Shown piece by piece: positions 12,562-25,041 of a stretch of 64,000 nt of DNA. Location: contig JAJNNY010000029.1 in the NCBI GenBank assembly GCA_022453515.1, forward strand, positions 248,001 to 312,000, given 5' to 3'. Numbering within the stretch: position 1 is the first letter of the stretch; every line of letters begins with the position of its first letter. Both the position numbers and the translations under genes were made by a program. The stretch comes from Astrocystis sublimbata. Its lineage: Eukaryota; Ascomycota; Sordariomycetes; Xylariales; Xylariaceae. The notes beneath the pieces were generated by a model. That model had not been told where the DNA came from. It saw only the letters and a program-made list of their open reading frames with translations, and did no database searches.

Positions 12562-15479
12562 TTCGTCGTTGAAACCGCCACCTCTACTATATCAGATAGG
12601 GATCCTGAGCATGCCTGATGCTTGCGATCTCGTTGGATTGCCTAGCTAGGCGTCGCTAAATCACCATCGATAGTAGTGGGATCAAGGACCATCACTACTT
12701 CCCGTCCACATACCTGTTCCCAATGCAGGATACAGCTGGAAGTACTGTATCGTCTTCTTAGGAGGTGGGATGTCGCATTTCGAATATGGATCTTTGGTGA
12801 TGATACAGGCCAATTCGCAATTCGCCGGATGTAGTGGAGCTTCAGATTCTTGTGCCTTAGAACCCCTCCCACAAATGAATAGCAATAACATGCCCTAGTA
12901 CCTCGGATGATGATGCAGAGGATGAAGTATGGGACAATGGTCGTCTTGCCGCATATCTACGCGCTTAGATAGTGCTGGGGTGGTTACGAAATACCCGCGA
13001 TAGAGCCTCCATGAATCCTTCAGATACCCTGGTTTTTGGAGGTAATGAACATTTGAACATTGAACAGGTCGTGCGTGGTAAGCCACGATTCAAAACACTC
13101 GGAAACCTCAGAAGACGTAAATAGCACAGTTTGAATAGGAGCCTCACTACATTTAGTATATACTATCCGAATGCTTTGGGGATTATAGAGGCTGGAAGAA
13201 TATTTCACCATCTCTACATTGCTCGATGTTCCACCCATGCTCGCCCGGCCGCACTCGGCAACCGGGTACCGGACAAAGAGCAGGGTCCAGCCCCCCTGGC
13301 GACCCTCGCCTGGCTCGCCTGGCGTTGCCTGGGGCAAGATGGGGCATCTCCAAGCAAGGTCCAGGTATGTAGGTCCCAGACGCCATTGCGTCAATTCAGC
13401 TGAAAAGCAGTTAGTTCAAGATGTTTGACACTGATGCAAGCCTGCGTTGGGATATGTATGTATGTTTTCAATGGGGTTTCGTCACCGTCTAGACGAGTAA
13501 AGTGAGGGTGTCGCCATGATTGAACCGTTGATTCTGTGCTCATCTGGTAATGTCTTGCTGTTGAAGTACACATGTTCCGCTTCTGCTGTTACCGACCCCT
13601 TACATGTGATTGACGTGCATGCAGCTTGCAGGAGCTATCACTTGCGTCCACGCGATTTTCCAAGGTAAATAAATACTAATGTGCCCAACAGGATACGTGT
13701 ACATGTGAAGGCACATAGCTAATCTTCAGAAGCCCACCAATGACAACTCACAAAGCAGGTTGCTATGGTACCCAACGGAGAGGATACGGGGGGACGGGGT
13801 AACTACGAGTACGACGTGATCACAATTGTCGAACGAGCTGCGGCTGTAGAGTCGTGGTATTCAGTCACCTCAGGGGATAGAAAAGTAGGGGGCAGCCCGG
13901 CATTCCTAAGAAGCCGGATTATGTTATAAACTACGGCAGAAGCGCTGTGCCGGGCCCCTCCCGTTCTTTGTCGCCAACACATCTCCAGCCAGTATGTGAT
14001 AGAGAGTCGCAAAAATTGCCAATACCATCACTCCTTGCGCTTGTCCTACCAACCACAAACGGGAGCTCACCAAAGCGGAAAATTGCCCCTACTCTCGCTA
14101 CGACGGAGTTATTTTGTTGCCCGCTCTAATACAAGGAGGAGCAATGAGCGGTTGAGCCCCTGTGCAGTCCAGAGGACACGAATACCTATTACCAACTTGC
14201 AAGGGTGGGCACTGTTGTTGTTGCGCCCTGATCGATGTCGCCAAAACAGAAGCAAAGCCACTGACTGAGTCCTGGAAATTGCTCCTGTTCGATCACCCAC
14301 CGGACCCTGTCGTGCCAGTCCGAGACCATCGTGTGTGGCTTCTGGCTAGGCTCGCTCACTCACCCAAAGCCTCTGGAGTCTGGACAACGAACAACTTGGT
14401 TGACAGGCACCTTGCGCACGGTTATCTCAATTTATGCCTCTGTTTCTCCCCAACGCATTGCTGGGCCCGACACCACAGGTAAGAAAACACCTGACAGGCA
14501 GGGATACGGCGATATCATATATTGCTTTTGTGCCATGACGACACACAGCTGTGGGCGTTATATAACGTCCATATCCATGTCCCTTCTCCGACACATCATA
14601 TCTGATATGGTCCAAAATTTGCCTACCAACTTACTGACTGCAATACAAGTTGCAACACGATCACAGACAACCAAAAAAGGCGGAACGGTACGACTTGGCT
14701 ACCTACCCATTTACCGTATTTTGGGTCTCAACCATCTGAGACCCCACCGCAAGGGACATTAGCAGTACATGCATACATGTGCACTTACACACTTAGACAC
14801 TGACGTGCGCTGTTCACGCGCCAACCACCCAGGCGAGCTAGGTACCTCAACAGCTACCGAAAAGGGGGAAACTTGTCTTAGGCTTGCAGGTCCCACAAGC
14901 CCCGCGACCCGCGTATTCGGCCACTACCCGCCAACCCGTTGCCTAGCACCTGCCCCCCCTGGCACAGGTGGGCTGAAAGCAGGCCGCAAGAGCACCACGA
15001 TTGGCCAGAGACACCCCAATAGTCGAGCGACTAGGCTAGGTCCAGGTTGTACAACACAAGTGCCAGACCGGGGAAAAAACAAACAACTAGCGAACCTCAA
15101 CTTCTCAGGTACCTACCAAGTTGCGTACGGTCGGTCACTGATCACTGATCACTGAGCTACAGCCTGCGAGTACAGGCGACACGTACCTGCCGAGAATCAA
15201 ATTTGTTATTTCCTGAGGCCAGCACAGAAGAAGACAGGCAGGACTTGGGGACCAAGACACCCCTATCCAGGCATCTCTAAGCTTCTAGTCAGTGCCCGGG
15301 TGCCGCCTTGCTGCTGGCTCCCACTAGTCGCAAGTTAGGTTGCAGCGCAGCAGGTCAGTCAGCGCAGCAGCGCGCCTTGTTCGGCCCGGAAGGTGTAAGA
15401 CAAGTGCAAAAAAAGAGAGAGCGTTGGCTACCCATCCTACCACCATCCCGTCCCATCTAAACGTTCCCGTCCCGTCGCC
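12562..15479. other. gene-poor region between the 11489 gene and the CLIP-170-like gene
   Basis: The 2.9 kb shows no convincing coding sequence. The longest open frames (about 124-143 codons) have no domain and no family resemblance. Seen: a low-complexity CCTGG/GCCTGG-rich patch near 13290-13345, and ATCACTG direct repeats near 15135-15155. The last several hundred bases are probably the promoter and 5' UTR of the 15480 gene. Confidence 0.45.
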
Positions 15480-18133
15480 ATGGCTTCCTCGGCAGCCCTC
15501 TCCCCTCCCTCACTGCCCCAGCCGCACCGCCAACACCTACTACACCATCAACAACAACAGCAACAACACCACCCTCACCACTCGCAGAGGCCGCCCCAGC
15601 CCACCCTCTCTCGCCCACCTAGAAAATCCGCGATCGGTGGCATCGCAACCAACTCGACCCCTAATCTGAACAGTTTGTATTCCGCCCAAGCTCACTCTCG
15701 TCTGGCGCCCGCGAGCACGAGTCCTCTCGCACGAAAGGCCTCGCTGGCCGCCCTGACTCCGGGCTCTCTCGCCTCTATCCCCGACGACACCGAAAGCTAC
15801 GCTCTACACAGCGTCCTGAACGAGTCTACCGCCGCGCGCAAGATGCCTCCCATGCCGCCCATGCCGCCCCTAACCCCCGGCAAGAGCCCCGGTCCTGCTG
15901 ATGATTTTGCCGTTGGCGAACAAGTCGATGTTCCGGGCAACATGGTGGGCACTGTTCGCTTTGTCGGCTCCGTCGGCGGCAGGCGCGGCGTGTTTGCTGG
16001 TGTGGAACTGCTCTCTGAATATGCGCCTCGCGGGAAGAACAGCGGCGATGTGGATGGGTATGTTTGCTTCCTTCTTCCTCTCTGCGACACTGCTCATGGC
16101 TGACTGTTGTATTTGCCTACTGCAGAGTCTCGTATTTTGCTACTTCTACTCCTGGATCGGGTATTTTCGTCCCTCTCCACAAGCTCATGAGGCACGACTC
16201 GCCCCCGTCTTTCCCGAACACACCCTCGGCCACGTCCTTGGCTGGTCTGAGGGCCGCGACCCAGAACACCACCAACCACACTCCTCCCACCCCCTCGCTG
16301 CCAAACTTCAGCAAATCCGTCGGGCGGGGTCGCACAGCAAGCCCCCAGGGCAAACGGCCCAGGATGTCGCTACCCCGGCCTGAGTCGCCCCTGCGAAGAT
16401 TGCAGCTCACCCCAGCCCCACGACCGACAATCGCAACACCTGCGAAGCCTCCTCCTCGCTATGGCAGCCCCACCGTCTCCAAATTCGCCTCGAGCGTTCG
16501 AGGCACGGCTGGTGACCCGAACAAATCCATGCGTCTGGATAGAAGGCCAAGCATAGCTCCCAGGAGTGCTTCTGCTCTGGGGCAGACAGTAATACGCGAC
16601 TTCGACGACATCGAGTCTATGCCTCCTCCCCCCCCTAGTGCAGGCATGCATGCGAAGGCAAATGGCAGCGTAGGGTCCATAGCGTCCTCCATGGGTTTCA
16701 AACGCCCCGGGTCCCGTGCTACTCACGCCAACGAGGAAGAAGTTGAGCGCCTCAAATCCCAACTCGAGGACCGGGATAACCAGTTGAAGGAGCAAGCTTC
16801 TGCATTGGCTGAGATGGAGAGCAGTCTTTCGGAGCTTACAGTCTTGATTGACCAAACCGACAACGGACACATGCGCTCAAATAGTCTGGACGGTAAAGAC
16901 ACGTCACAGCTTCGAGCCATGCTGCGCGAGAAGAATGAAAAAATTGCCATGCTGACAGCCGAGTTTGACGCGCATCGCGCCGACTTCCGCAGTACTATCG
17001 ATACCCTTGAGATGGCTAGCACGGAAACGCAAAGGGTGTATGATGCCAAGATCAAGGAGTTGGAACAGGAGGTACATGAGGCCCAAAACCAACACACCGA
17101 CGTGGAGAGCGTGGCACAACAGCTTAAGCAGCTCGAAGAGCTCGTCCAGGAGCTCGAAGAGGGGCTAGAGGACGCCCGTCGGGGAGAAGCAGAAGCCCGG
17201 GGAGAGGTAGAATTTCTGCGTGGGGAAGTCGAGCGAACTCGGTCTGAACTACGAAGAGAACGGGAGAAGGCCTCAGCTGCTATGAGTGATGGCGGCAACT
17301 CTGATGACCGGTCGTCCATGTCCAAAGACTTGGAGCAAAAAGAGGACGAGATCAGGGGCCTCAAGGCTATCATACATTCACTCAGCAGGGACTCTATCCC
17401 CGGCTCCGAGTCTCCCGAGAAGACCCCAACCCAACCGCAACGGACCAACTCCTTCGCGAAATCTGGACCGGACTCAGTGACCAAGGAGAACCTAGAGCGA
17501 GAGCTCGTCGACCTACGCGGCCTCCTGGATAAGAAGACATCCCGGGAGGAAGAACTAGAGCGCGAATTAGAGGCACTGCGACGCAAAAGTGTCGTCAACC
17601 ACCGAGGAAGTGCTATGACAGTCGGTAGTGCGGATCGATCGTCCTACCGTGATTCCAAGGGGACGGTTATCCTGGCCGATACACACAAACGCAACAAGAC
17701 TCTGGATACCATGCCTGAGAGCGACGCACTGTCTTCCGTTACCGAGAATAGCATGCTCTGGTGCGAGCTGTGCGAGACCAACGGGCATGACATTCTCACG
17801 TGCACCAATATGTTTGGTGGCCAGAAAGACCAAGCAGAGTTTCGTACTGATGACCAGTCAGAGGCCAAGTCCGGCAACGACGCTGTACGTGATGGTCTCC
17901 AGAGCTTGGCCGTCCCTGTAGACACAGAGGCAGTACCTCGACCCTTAACGCCCATGAGGCCCCAGACCGCGGTAGTTGCGGCCCCAGTCTCCGCGCCTAC
18001 TCTGCCCAATCCCCAAGACACCGGGCCGCTTGCTGGCAAAGAGAGCGGAGTCATCGATCCTGCCAAATGGTGCGCCATGTGCGAGCGAGATGGCCACGAC
18101 AGTATTGACTGCCCTTTGGAGGACGCATTCTAG
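15480..18133 (+). CDS. CAP-Gly microtubule plus-end-tracking protein, CLIP-170/Tip1-like
   Basis: Expected to track growing microtubule ends and deliver polarity factors or dynein. Two exons join as 15480-16057 and 16126-18133 (68-nt intron), giving about 861 aa. Seen in order: a His/Gln/Pro-rich N-terminus with basic Ser/Thr segments; one CAP-Gly domain at about residues 145-215 (GEQVDVPGN, RGVFAGVEL, and GKNSGDVDGVSYF, a variant of the GKNDG tubulin-tail-binding motif, split by the intron); a Ser/Pro-rich basic linker; long coiled coil at about residues 395-580 with more to 680; then two C-terminal CCHC zinc knuckles (WCELCETNGHDILTC near 738 and WCAMCERDGHDSIDC near 840). Known: CLIP-170 zinc knuckles bind dynactin p150 and LIS1. 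Domain order matches S. pombe tip1 and S. cerevisiae Bik1, both shorter. Confidence 0.93.
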
Positions 18134-19609
18134 ACGGAGAAAGTTTACGGGCCAGAGGGGCACTTGATGTGATCGGGTCCAACCGCCATTTCATATACAT
18201 GGCAAAATTGGCAAGTGCCATTGGCGAAACACTATTCTTTTGCGCAACAGACGAGATGTTGGGAAGATGTCTAGTTGCATCGGACAAGGGATGCATTGTG
18301 CATACTGGCCGCTCTTGGCGTTGGACATGACCGCTAGTCAGGTGTTTGATGTGACTGTTTAAAAGCGATGATACCACACACTCTTAGTCATTATTGTTAC
18401 AATATGGAACTTTTAATATCTTTCCAACGATCTTCCACATATCAGGAACCACTTATCGTCACGGGTTTCAACTGTGCAGCATGCCAGGTTACATTTCCTG
18501 TTTCTGATAGGAGCGTTGGACCCCGTCCGCCAGTGATGCCGAATACATGTGTAAGTGTTTCTCACTGCTCGCTAAATAGCGACGCGTATTGGACGCGATT
18601 GTGCTTGCCATGAACCTTGTCTTTGTTACTGGAATTTTATCCTGTGACCTTCCATCCGCCTCGATTAAGATAGACTACGTACCACATCTCCCGGATCGGT
18701 GATTGCAAGCCAGGCCTGAACAGAGCACTATCTATGATAATCTTGTAATGAATTAATCTAAAGACTGTTTCTTATCTGATTAGGTGCTTATGTAGAAACT
18801 ATTTTACATCAATCCATCAATTATACTTGTGCAATGGTTATTATAGCATTAGGTGGAATAATAATAACTAAAAGGATCCTGTATCTTTTGTTTATTTTCC
18901 AGACCGAATGATGCTAGGTTTCGTCTGTATGTATACGGATATGTGTATACCAACTCGAACTTATAATCCAGATTTTCAACCAAGGGAATAAACACCGCCT
19001 GAGTTCTGGGGTTCAAGTGAATGGATGGACAGCGCAAGCACAAACACACCCGTGACATCCATGATGCCTGCCTGGCAGCTACTGCCTTTTGATATCATGA
19101 GGTACCCAGGGAGTTACTAACAGATAGGTAAGTACTACCTAGCTGAACGAGGTACCTCTGAAGTATCCGTATCGATAAATGCGAGGATTGAAGAGGCAAG
19201 TGGTAGTTACCTCCTTCCAATGACTGGAACATTGGCACCGTTGCCTCGGGAGCCTAGAGCGTACCTACCTACCTCCTACCTACCAACATGCGTGCTTGCT
19301 AGTTTCAAAATAGAATCTAGCTCTGTGCCTACTACAAATTCTTCAGATCCCAGAGAACTCTCTACAGATTTTCCCAGTATCATTCATCTTCCACGTACCT
19401 GTTCCGTATTCCTATGGGATGTCTATATCTACCCCTACACGAACGCATTCTTCTCATATGGGTTGCCTAGGACAATACAAGGTTTTCGACATTGCTGGCG
19501 AGCGGCCGAGACGTCTCAGATCGAGTCATACAAATTGCGCTCTCTCGCGAGGTGTAAGTGAAGGGTATCGCAACAATACTTGCTTGCATCTGTGTTCCCC
19601 CGAGCCGAA

Positions 19610-19622
19610 CCCCCCCCCCCCC
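19610..19622. repeat. poly-C tract
   Basis: A run of thirteen C in the upstream region of the mannosidase gene. Its length may be unreliable in assembly. Confidence 0.85.
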
Positions 19623-20234
19623 AACAACAACATGAGGTACGTGAAATTCCTTAGCCCCCTCCATGATCAACAGAGCACCGCATCGGTACCATCCCGCCAC
19701 TATTGGTTGTTGTCAATCCCTGGTGTGACAGCCTGACCACGGGAAACGGCATCTCGGCCGGTTCGATGTATTGTCTCTCGATCGTGATCTTCTTCCAAGA
19801 CGATGAACTTCCCTCCCCCGCAAAACACCATCCCCTTAGGTAGGTAGCTAGTTGCAACGCTACAGCGGCAAGGAACACCAGGGTTCCCCAGTTGTAACCC
19901 CGATTGCAGATGGTTACGCTGTGCGACCCCTGAACGCGCTGGAACTCAGCGAACCGGACGGCGTGTAGCCGCCCCATGACATCTTGGCAGCGGCGCGAGC
20001 TAGACCATCTGAGCACATCTATCTTGGCGGCACATAGTGCGGATGCATCAGTGCAGCGGGGATGGAGGGGCGGGAAGCTCCAGCAGCTTGAGCTTGACCC
20101 CCATATTATGTCACAAGATGTCCTCGATGCAGCCAACCATTTCCTTTGCACTTTCAACGTTGCTTTTCGTTTGAAACCTGTATTCACATCCCCCATTCGA
20201 CTAGGTTGTCTAGGAATCGGGACCACCATCTCAG

Positions 20235-20242
20235 TATAAATA
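20235..20242 (+). promoter_or_regulatory. TATA-like box of the alpha-mannosidase gene
   Basis: TATAAATA about 120 nt upstream of the chosen ATG at 20363. Position and sequence fit a core promoter, which would place transcription start roughly 80-90 nt before the ATG. It also argues against the in-frame open reading that begins at 20246 being the translation start. Confidence 0.55.
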
Positions 20243-20362
20243 CACTTGCTTTTACACTTACACCCACTCGTTTCCCGGCTTGTCTCTTGGATTTGCTACT
20301 TATCATCATCATCAAGCAGTGACAGCTCCGTATCGCATCCAGCTGGACGCGTCCATCTCATC

Positions 20363-23300
20363 ATGGGAGGTGAAACTGCATCACCAAAGCCAATTGCGGC
20401 TGAGTATCCCATCCGGGCCCCGGCCCCGGTTGGGAAGCGCATCAGCAGAATATACAAGGAACGGATTGAGCAATTCTACTCGACGGGTCAGTGGGAGAAA
20501 CAGAACCTCCTCGCCATGATGTACGAGGGTTCCGTATCCGGCTCTCCCCACGTCCAGCTCTGGACATGGGCTGCCCCAGGCCTCTCCCGCCCTTCCTTCC
20601 AGGAGGCAATGGCTGGGAAATACGAACCAGCAAATGTCGGTGACAGCTTCGGTCCCTCATGGGCAACTCACTGGTTCAAGGTAGTTATTCGTGTCCCGGG
20701 AGACCTCACCGACAAAAAGCATCTGGAATTCCATTGGGATTCGAACAGTGAGGGTATGGTCTGGACCCAGGACGGTAAGCCACTACAGGGACTGACGGGT
20801 GGCGGCGAGCGTGTCGAGTGGGTTCTCCCGGACTCGTTCCGGGACGGAAAGGAACACACAATCTATATCGAGATGGCCTGCAATAGTATGTTCGGCAATC
20901 CGGCTGGCGGTGATACCATCCAACCACCAAACCCCGACAAGTACTTCCAGCTTGTCAAGGCCAGCATAAACGCTGTCAATATGGATGCCCGTCAACTCTG
21001 GATCGACACGTGGATCATTGGCGATGCCGCCAAAGAGTTCCCCGAAGATTCATGGGAGCAGCATCAGGCTCTCAATGTCGTCACGGAGATCATTGAAGCA
21101 TTTGTCCTAGGCAACCCTGAATCCATCAAGAAAGGCCGCGAGATTGCTCAACGTTATCTCGGTTCCAATGTAGATACCGCCAAAGTTTACGAGAGTGGCA
21201 CCGTGCCTCAAGTGTTCGGTATCGGTCACTGCCATATCGATACTTGCTGGCTCTGGCCATGGGCTGAAACCAAGCGGAAGGTTGCGAGATCTTGGTCGAG
21301 TCAGTGTAACTTGATGGAGCGATATCCAGAGCACAACTTTGCTTGCTCCCAAGCCCAACAATACAAGTGGTTGAAGGCCTATTATCCTTACGCTTTCGAT
21401 CGCGTCAAGCAAAAAGTCAAGGAAGGCCGCTTCCATCCCATTGGCGGCAGCTGGGTTGAGCACGATACCAATATGCCCAGTGGGGAGTCACTCGTTCGGC
21501 AATTCCTATACGGTCAAAGATTTTTCGAAAGCCACTTTGGAGAGAGGTGCAAGACATTTTGGCTGCCCGACACCTTTGGATACTCCAGCCAATTGCCCCA
21601 GCTTTGTCGTCTAGCTGGTATGGATCGCTTCCTCACACAGAAACTTAGCTGGAATAACATCAATAACTTCCCGCACACTACCTTCAATTGGGTATCACTC
21701 GATGGGAGCCAAGTGATCTGTCATATGCCACCTTCTGAGACGTACACTGCAGAAGCGCACTTTGGCGATGTCAAGCGAAGCATCACACAACACAAGTCGA
21801 TGGATCAAGACCACACCTCTTTGCTCGTCTTCGGCAAAGGTGATGGAGGCGGTGGCCCGACTTGGCAGCACATTGAGAAGCTCCGTCGCTGTCGCGGCAT
21901 CAGCGACCAAATTGGTCGTCTGCCCAGGGTGCACATGGGTGGCACAGTGGACGAGTTCTTCGACAAGCTGCAAGACAAGGCGGAGTCGCTGGTCACTTGG
22001 TATGGTGAATTGTATTTTGAGCTTCACCGCGGCACATACACAACGCAAGCCAACAATAAGCTCAACAATCGTAAATCGGAGAACATGCTCCGAGACCTGG
22101 AGCTGCTCGCTACGATTGCGTCCTTGAAACATAGCTCGTACGAGTATCCCAAGGCGAAGATTGACTTCATGTGGGAGGCGGTCCTCCTTTGTCAATTCCA
22201 CGACTGCCTACCCGGTAGTTCTATTGAGATGTGTTACGATGATTCAGATGAGGTAAAACTCTTATAACCCCCCCTTCGTCGGCCTCAAGATTTTGAAAGC
22301 TAACAGAACAATAGCTATATGCTGAAGTCTTTAGTGTCGGTAAAGAACTGTTCAAGGGCCTCTTCAATTTATTTGGTGTGGACGACATACAGCCTACCCG
22401 TGTGGAAGAGGCCATGGCTCTGAACACTCTGCCGTGGCATCGCAAGGAGTTTGTGGAGCTCTCTGATGGTGTTGCTGGTGTTGCTGGTGTTGCCTGTGGA
22501 TCGGGCAATATCATCCATGTGAAACCTCTCAAGGCGTCGGCCACCAAGGCAGTAACCGTCAAGGAAGTCGAGGAGGGTGTATTTGTCCTAGAAAATGACC
22601 AACTGACCATTCAGGTTGAGAGAGGATGCATCACGTCTATGATTGATCGCAAGGCAGACAGAGAGGTGATCGCCAAAGGAGGAAAAGCCAACCAGCTGGT
22701 CATCTTTGACGACAAACCTCTGTACTGGCAAGCTTGGGATGTTGAAGTATACCACTTGGAGACACGTGCCGAGGTGCCTTATAGCAAGACCAAGATTCTC
22801 GAGGACAGCGAACATCAGGTTAGTGTTGTTACCGAGGCTCGCATCAGCGAAAATAGCTCGATCGAGACGGTTTTGACTCTACGTGCCGCCTTTGAGGGCC
22901 ACCAGTCCTACGTCGAATGCACCGCAACTGTCGACTGGCATGAGACTATGAAGTTTCTCAAGGTCGAGTTCCCTGTGGATGTTAGAAACACCGAGGCCTC
23001 CTATGAGACGCAGTATGGCATAGTCAGGCGCCCTACGCACTACAACACATCCTGGGACATGGCCAAGTTCGAGGTGTGCTGCCACAAGTTCGCTGACCTG
23101 TCTGAGAACGGTTACGGTGTTTCCATCCTCAACGACTGCAAGTACGGATTTGCAACATGTGGCAACCTGATGCGTCTCTCGCTGCTCCGATCACCGAAGG
23201 CGCCAGATGCGCACGCCGACATGGGCAGGCATAAGATCCGCTGGGCTATCCTCCCACACAAGGGAATATTAGGGTCTACCACCGTCCGTGCCGGGTACAA

Positions 23301-23667
23301 TTTCAACAACCCCTTGAAGACTGTGAAGGTGCCGTCGACCTTCGATGCTGCCGCATTTTCTACCCACCCTGTCAAGCTGGAGGGTGACAAGTCGCTGATC
23401 CTCGACTGCGTCAAGCGCGGTGAGGACGATGAGGACGTGTCCCACGACGGGAACTTACCCCGCCGTAAGGGCCAGAGTGTCATCATTCGCATCTACGAGA
23501 GTCTAGGAGGGCGCAGTTCGGGTACGGTCACAACTACGTGGGATGTCAAGAAGGTTTTCGCGACGAACGCGTTGGAAGATGATGGGAAGGAGATTGATAT
23601 CAAGGATGGGAAGTTCTCGGTCACGCTGCGCCCGTTCGAGGTTGCCACGTATCGGTTACAGTTGTAG
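20363..23667 (+). CDS. ams1: GH38 class II alpha-mannosidase, Ams1-like
   Basis: Hydrolyses alpha-linked mannose from free oligosaccharides. Yeast Ams1 reaches the vacuole by the Cvt/autophagy route without a signal peptide. Two exons join as 20363-22252 and 22315-23667 (62-nt intron), giving about 1080 aa, near the Ams1 length of about 1083. Seen: N-terminal Ams1-type domain starting MGGETASP, no signal peptide; GH38 catalytic domain with GHCHIDTCWLWPW at about residue 288 (zinc-binding His/Asp), the nucleophile region WLPDTFGYSSQLPQ near 403, and a Gly-rich GDGGGGPTW near 494; a helical middle; and the C-terminal beta domains. The open frame reaches up to 20246, but 20363 fits the family N-terminus and leaves room for the TATA-like box. 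Short GGTGTTGCT repeats occur near 22465-22495 in the coding region. Convergent with the Q-rich gene. Confidence 0.95.
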
Positions 23668-24009
23668 TTGCTTTTAGGGATGCTCATGTCACGACTTCTA
23701 ATAGTGTTATTACTGTGGATCGAAAGCAGAGAGCAACAACATGCCTTGGGTTCAGAAAATGTTTGATGCCATTGGCGCATTACTCCGTTTAACAGTAATG
23801 GGTTTCTTTAAATATGTACAATAGCGAAGCTTTCTTGCGACTGCGACTGCGACTGCGAGTATTCCCTTTCGTACGGGGCTCAATTCATTTAACTCCATCT
23901 CGTTTCCATTCATATTATGTACATGGAGGCTCAGAAATGGTCACGTATCCCATTGGCCCTGCTCGTTCTTTGCTGTAATAATTCATTGCCAGGTCCCGGA
24001 CTAGGCGGT
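23668..24009. other. convergent 3' intergenic region
   Basis: About 340 bp between the stops of ams1 and the Q-rich gene. It contains a GCGACT tandem array at about 23836-23858 and no gene. Confidence 0.6.
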
Positions 24010-25041
24010 TTACATCTCGCCCATGTTGGAGACGAAGCAGTCTAAACTAACGGTGTCGTTGGGTGCATACTGCGGCATGCCGTGAGGTTGATGGAGGTGG
24101 GGCGGTGGTGGCGGCGGCGGTTGTTGTTGCTGTTGCGGCTGCTGCTGCTGCTGCTGTTGCTGCTGCTGTCGCTGATCCATGTGTGTCGACATGATGGTGT
24201 TGTCGTAGGGAGCGTATTGGGTTGAAATCATGGGCATCTCGTGATGAGCGGCGTATGGGCCTGCGAGATGGGGCTGGGGGGCGTGCATCGGGGATATGTG
24301 TTGCATGTACTGCTGTTGGAGGTAGTGGTGGGTGGGAATTTGTATGTTGTTCGGTCGCGGTATGGGGATAGGGGCGCTGCCTTGTTGCTGGTGCTGTTGC
24401 TGGTGCTGATGGTGATGCTGTTGTTGTTGCTGGTGCTGAGACGATGGGGTCTGTTGCTGTATGGAGGCAAGCTCATCGTATGCAAGTTGTATCGCCGCTG
24501 GCATAGCTCGGCCGGCCGGCCGGGCATGTCGCGACGACGAGCCCCCTTCTCGCCTATCATAAGCAGGTTTGGGTCCATTGCTAGCGTTCTGTAGTCTCTT
24601 CTGTTGTGGGCGCTCGCGTTGCTGGTCGCGCAGAGGAGGCGTTGGGTTTTGGTGATGCTGGTATGTGGCTTGTGGATGGGATAGGTTCTGCCTCATGCTG
24701 TTACTGGCATTTTCCAAGTCCGCCGTGCTCGACTCAGGCGATACCGATGGTGTGGGGAGCGCCTGTTGAGCCTGGTATAGAAAATGCTGCTGCTGCGATT
24801 TCTCGTTCAACCCTTCTCCTGCGCCCACGCCTTCGGTCTTAATATTGGTCCCTTCCCCTGTTCCCCTGCTCATATCTCGTTTCCTCATTTGCTGATACAT
24901 GAGCATGTTCATCATCAGAGCCTTGTATTTAGCTTCGAGTTGCTCGAGCGATTTCCTCCTAGGGCGGTGTTGTCGTCCCGCAGGTGGTGCATGATAATGC
25001 GGCGCCATCGTCCGCGGACCCGGGTTTGTCGCGTTCATCAT
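24010..25041 (-). CDS. glutamine/histidine-rich low-complexity protein of unknown function
   Basis: I do not recognise the family. A single uninterrupted frame of about 343 codons on the minus strand, starting at a double ATG (MMNATNPGPRTM); the frame is closed by a TAA just upstream. Seen: a short basic helical segment at about residues 25-55 (RPRRKSLEQLEAKYKALMM), which looks like the only foldable part, followed by Gln/His/Pro-rich sequence with poly-Q tracts near residues 205-225 and 290-315 and a poly-P run. The C-terminus NDTVSLDCFVSNMGEM is not low-complexity and may be a conserved motif. Such composition is common in fungal transcriptional regulators and RNA-binding scaffolds, so a nuclear role is only a guess. 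Unspliced upstream exons cannot be excluded. Confidence 0.65.
   Translation of the reverse strand: MMNATNPGPRTMAPHYHAPPAGRQHRPRRKSLEQLEAKYKALMMNMLMYQQMRKRDMSRGTGEGTNIKTEGVGAGEGLNEKSQQQHFLYQAQQALPTPSVSPESSTADLENASNSMRQNLSHPQATYQHHQNPTPPLRDQQRERPQQKRLQNASNGPKPAYDRREGGSSSRHARPAGRAMPAAIQLAYDELASIQQQTPSSQHQQQQQHHHQHQQQHQQQGSAPIPIPRPNNIQIPTHHYLQQQYMQHISPMHAPQPHLAGPYAAHHEMPMISTQYAPYDNTIMSTHMDQRQQQQQQQQQQPQQQQQPPPPPPPHLHQPHGMPQYAPNDTVSLDCFVSNMGEM

Larger units (their letters stand above)
18134..20362. other. intergenic region upstream of the alpha-mannosidase gene
   Basis: The 2.2 kb appears non-coding: the 3' flank of the CLIP-170-like gene, then the promoter of the mannosidase. The 192-codon frame antisense at 19651-20229 has no recognisable domain. 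Seen: ACCTAGCT/AGGTACCT motifs near 19137-19155, a 13-C run at 19610-19622, and a TATA-like box at 20235. Confidence 0.5.

Noticed and set aside
19651..20229. 192-codon antisense open frame upstream of ams1
   Set aside because: It lies in the mannosidase promoter, has no domain and its composition does not look coding.
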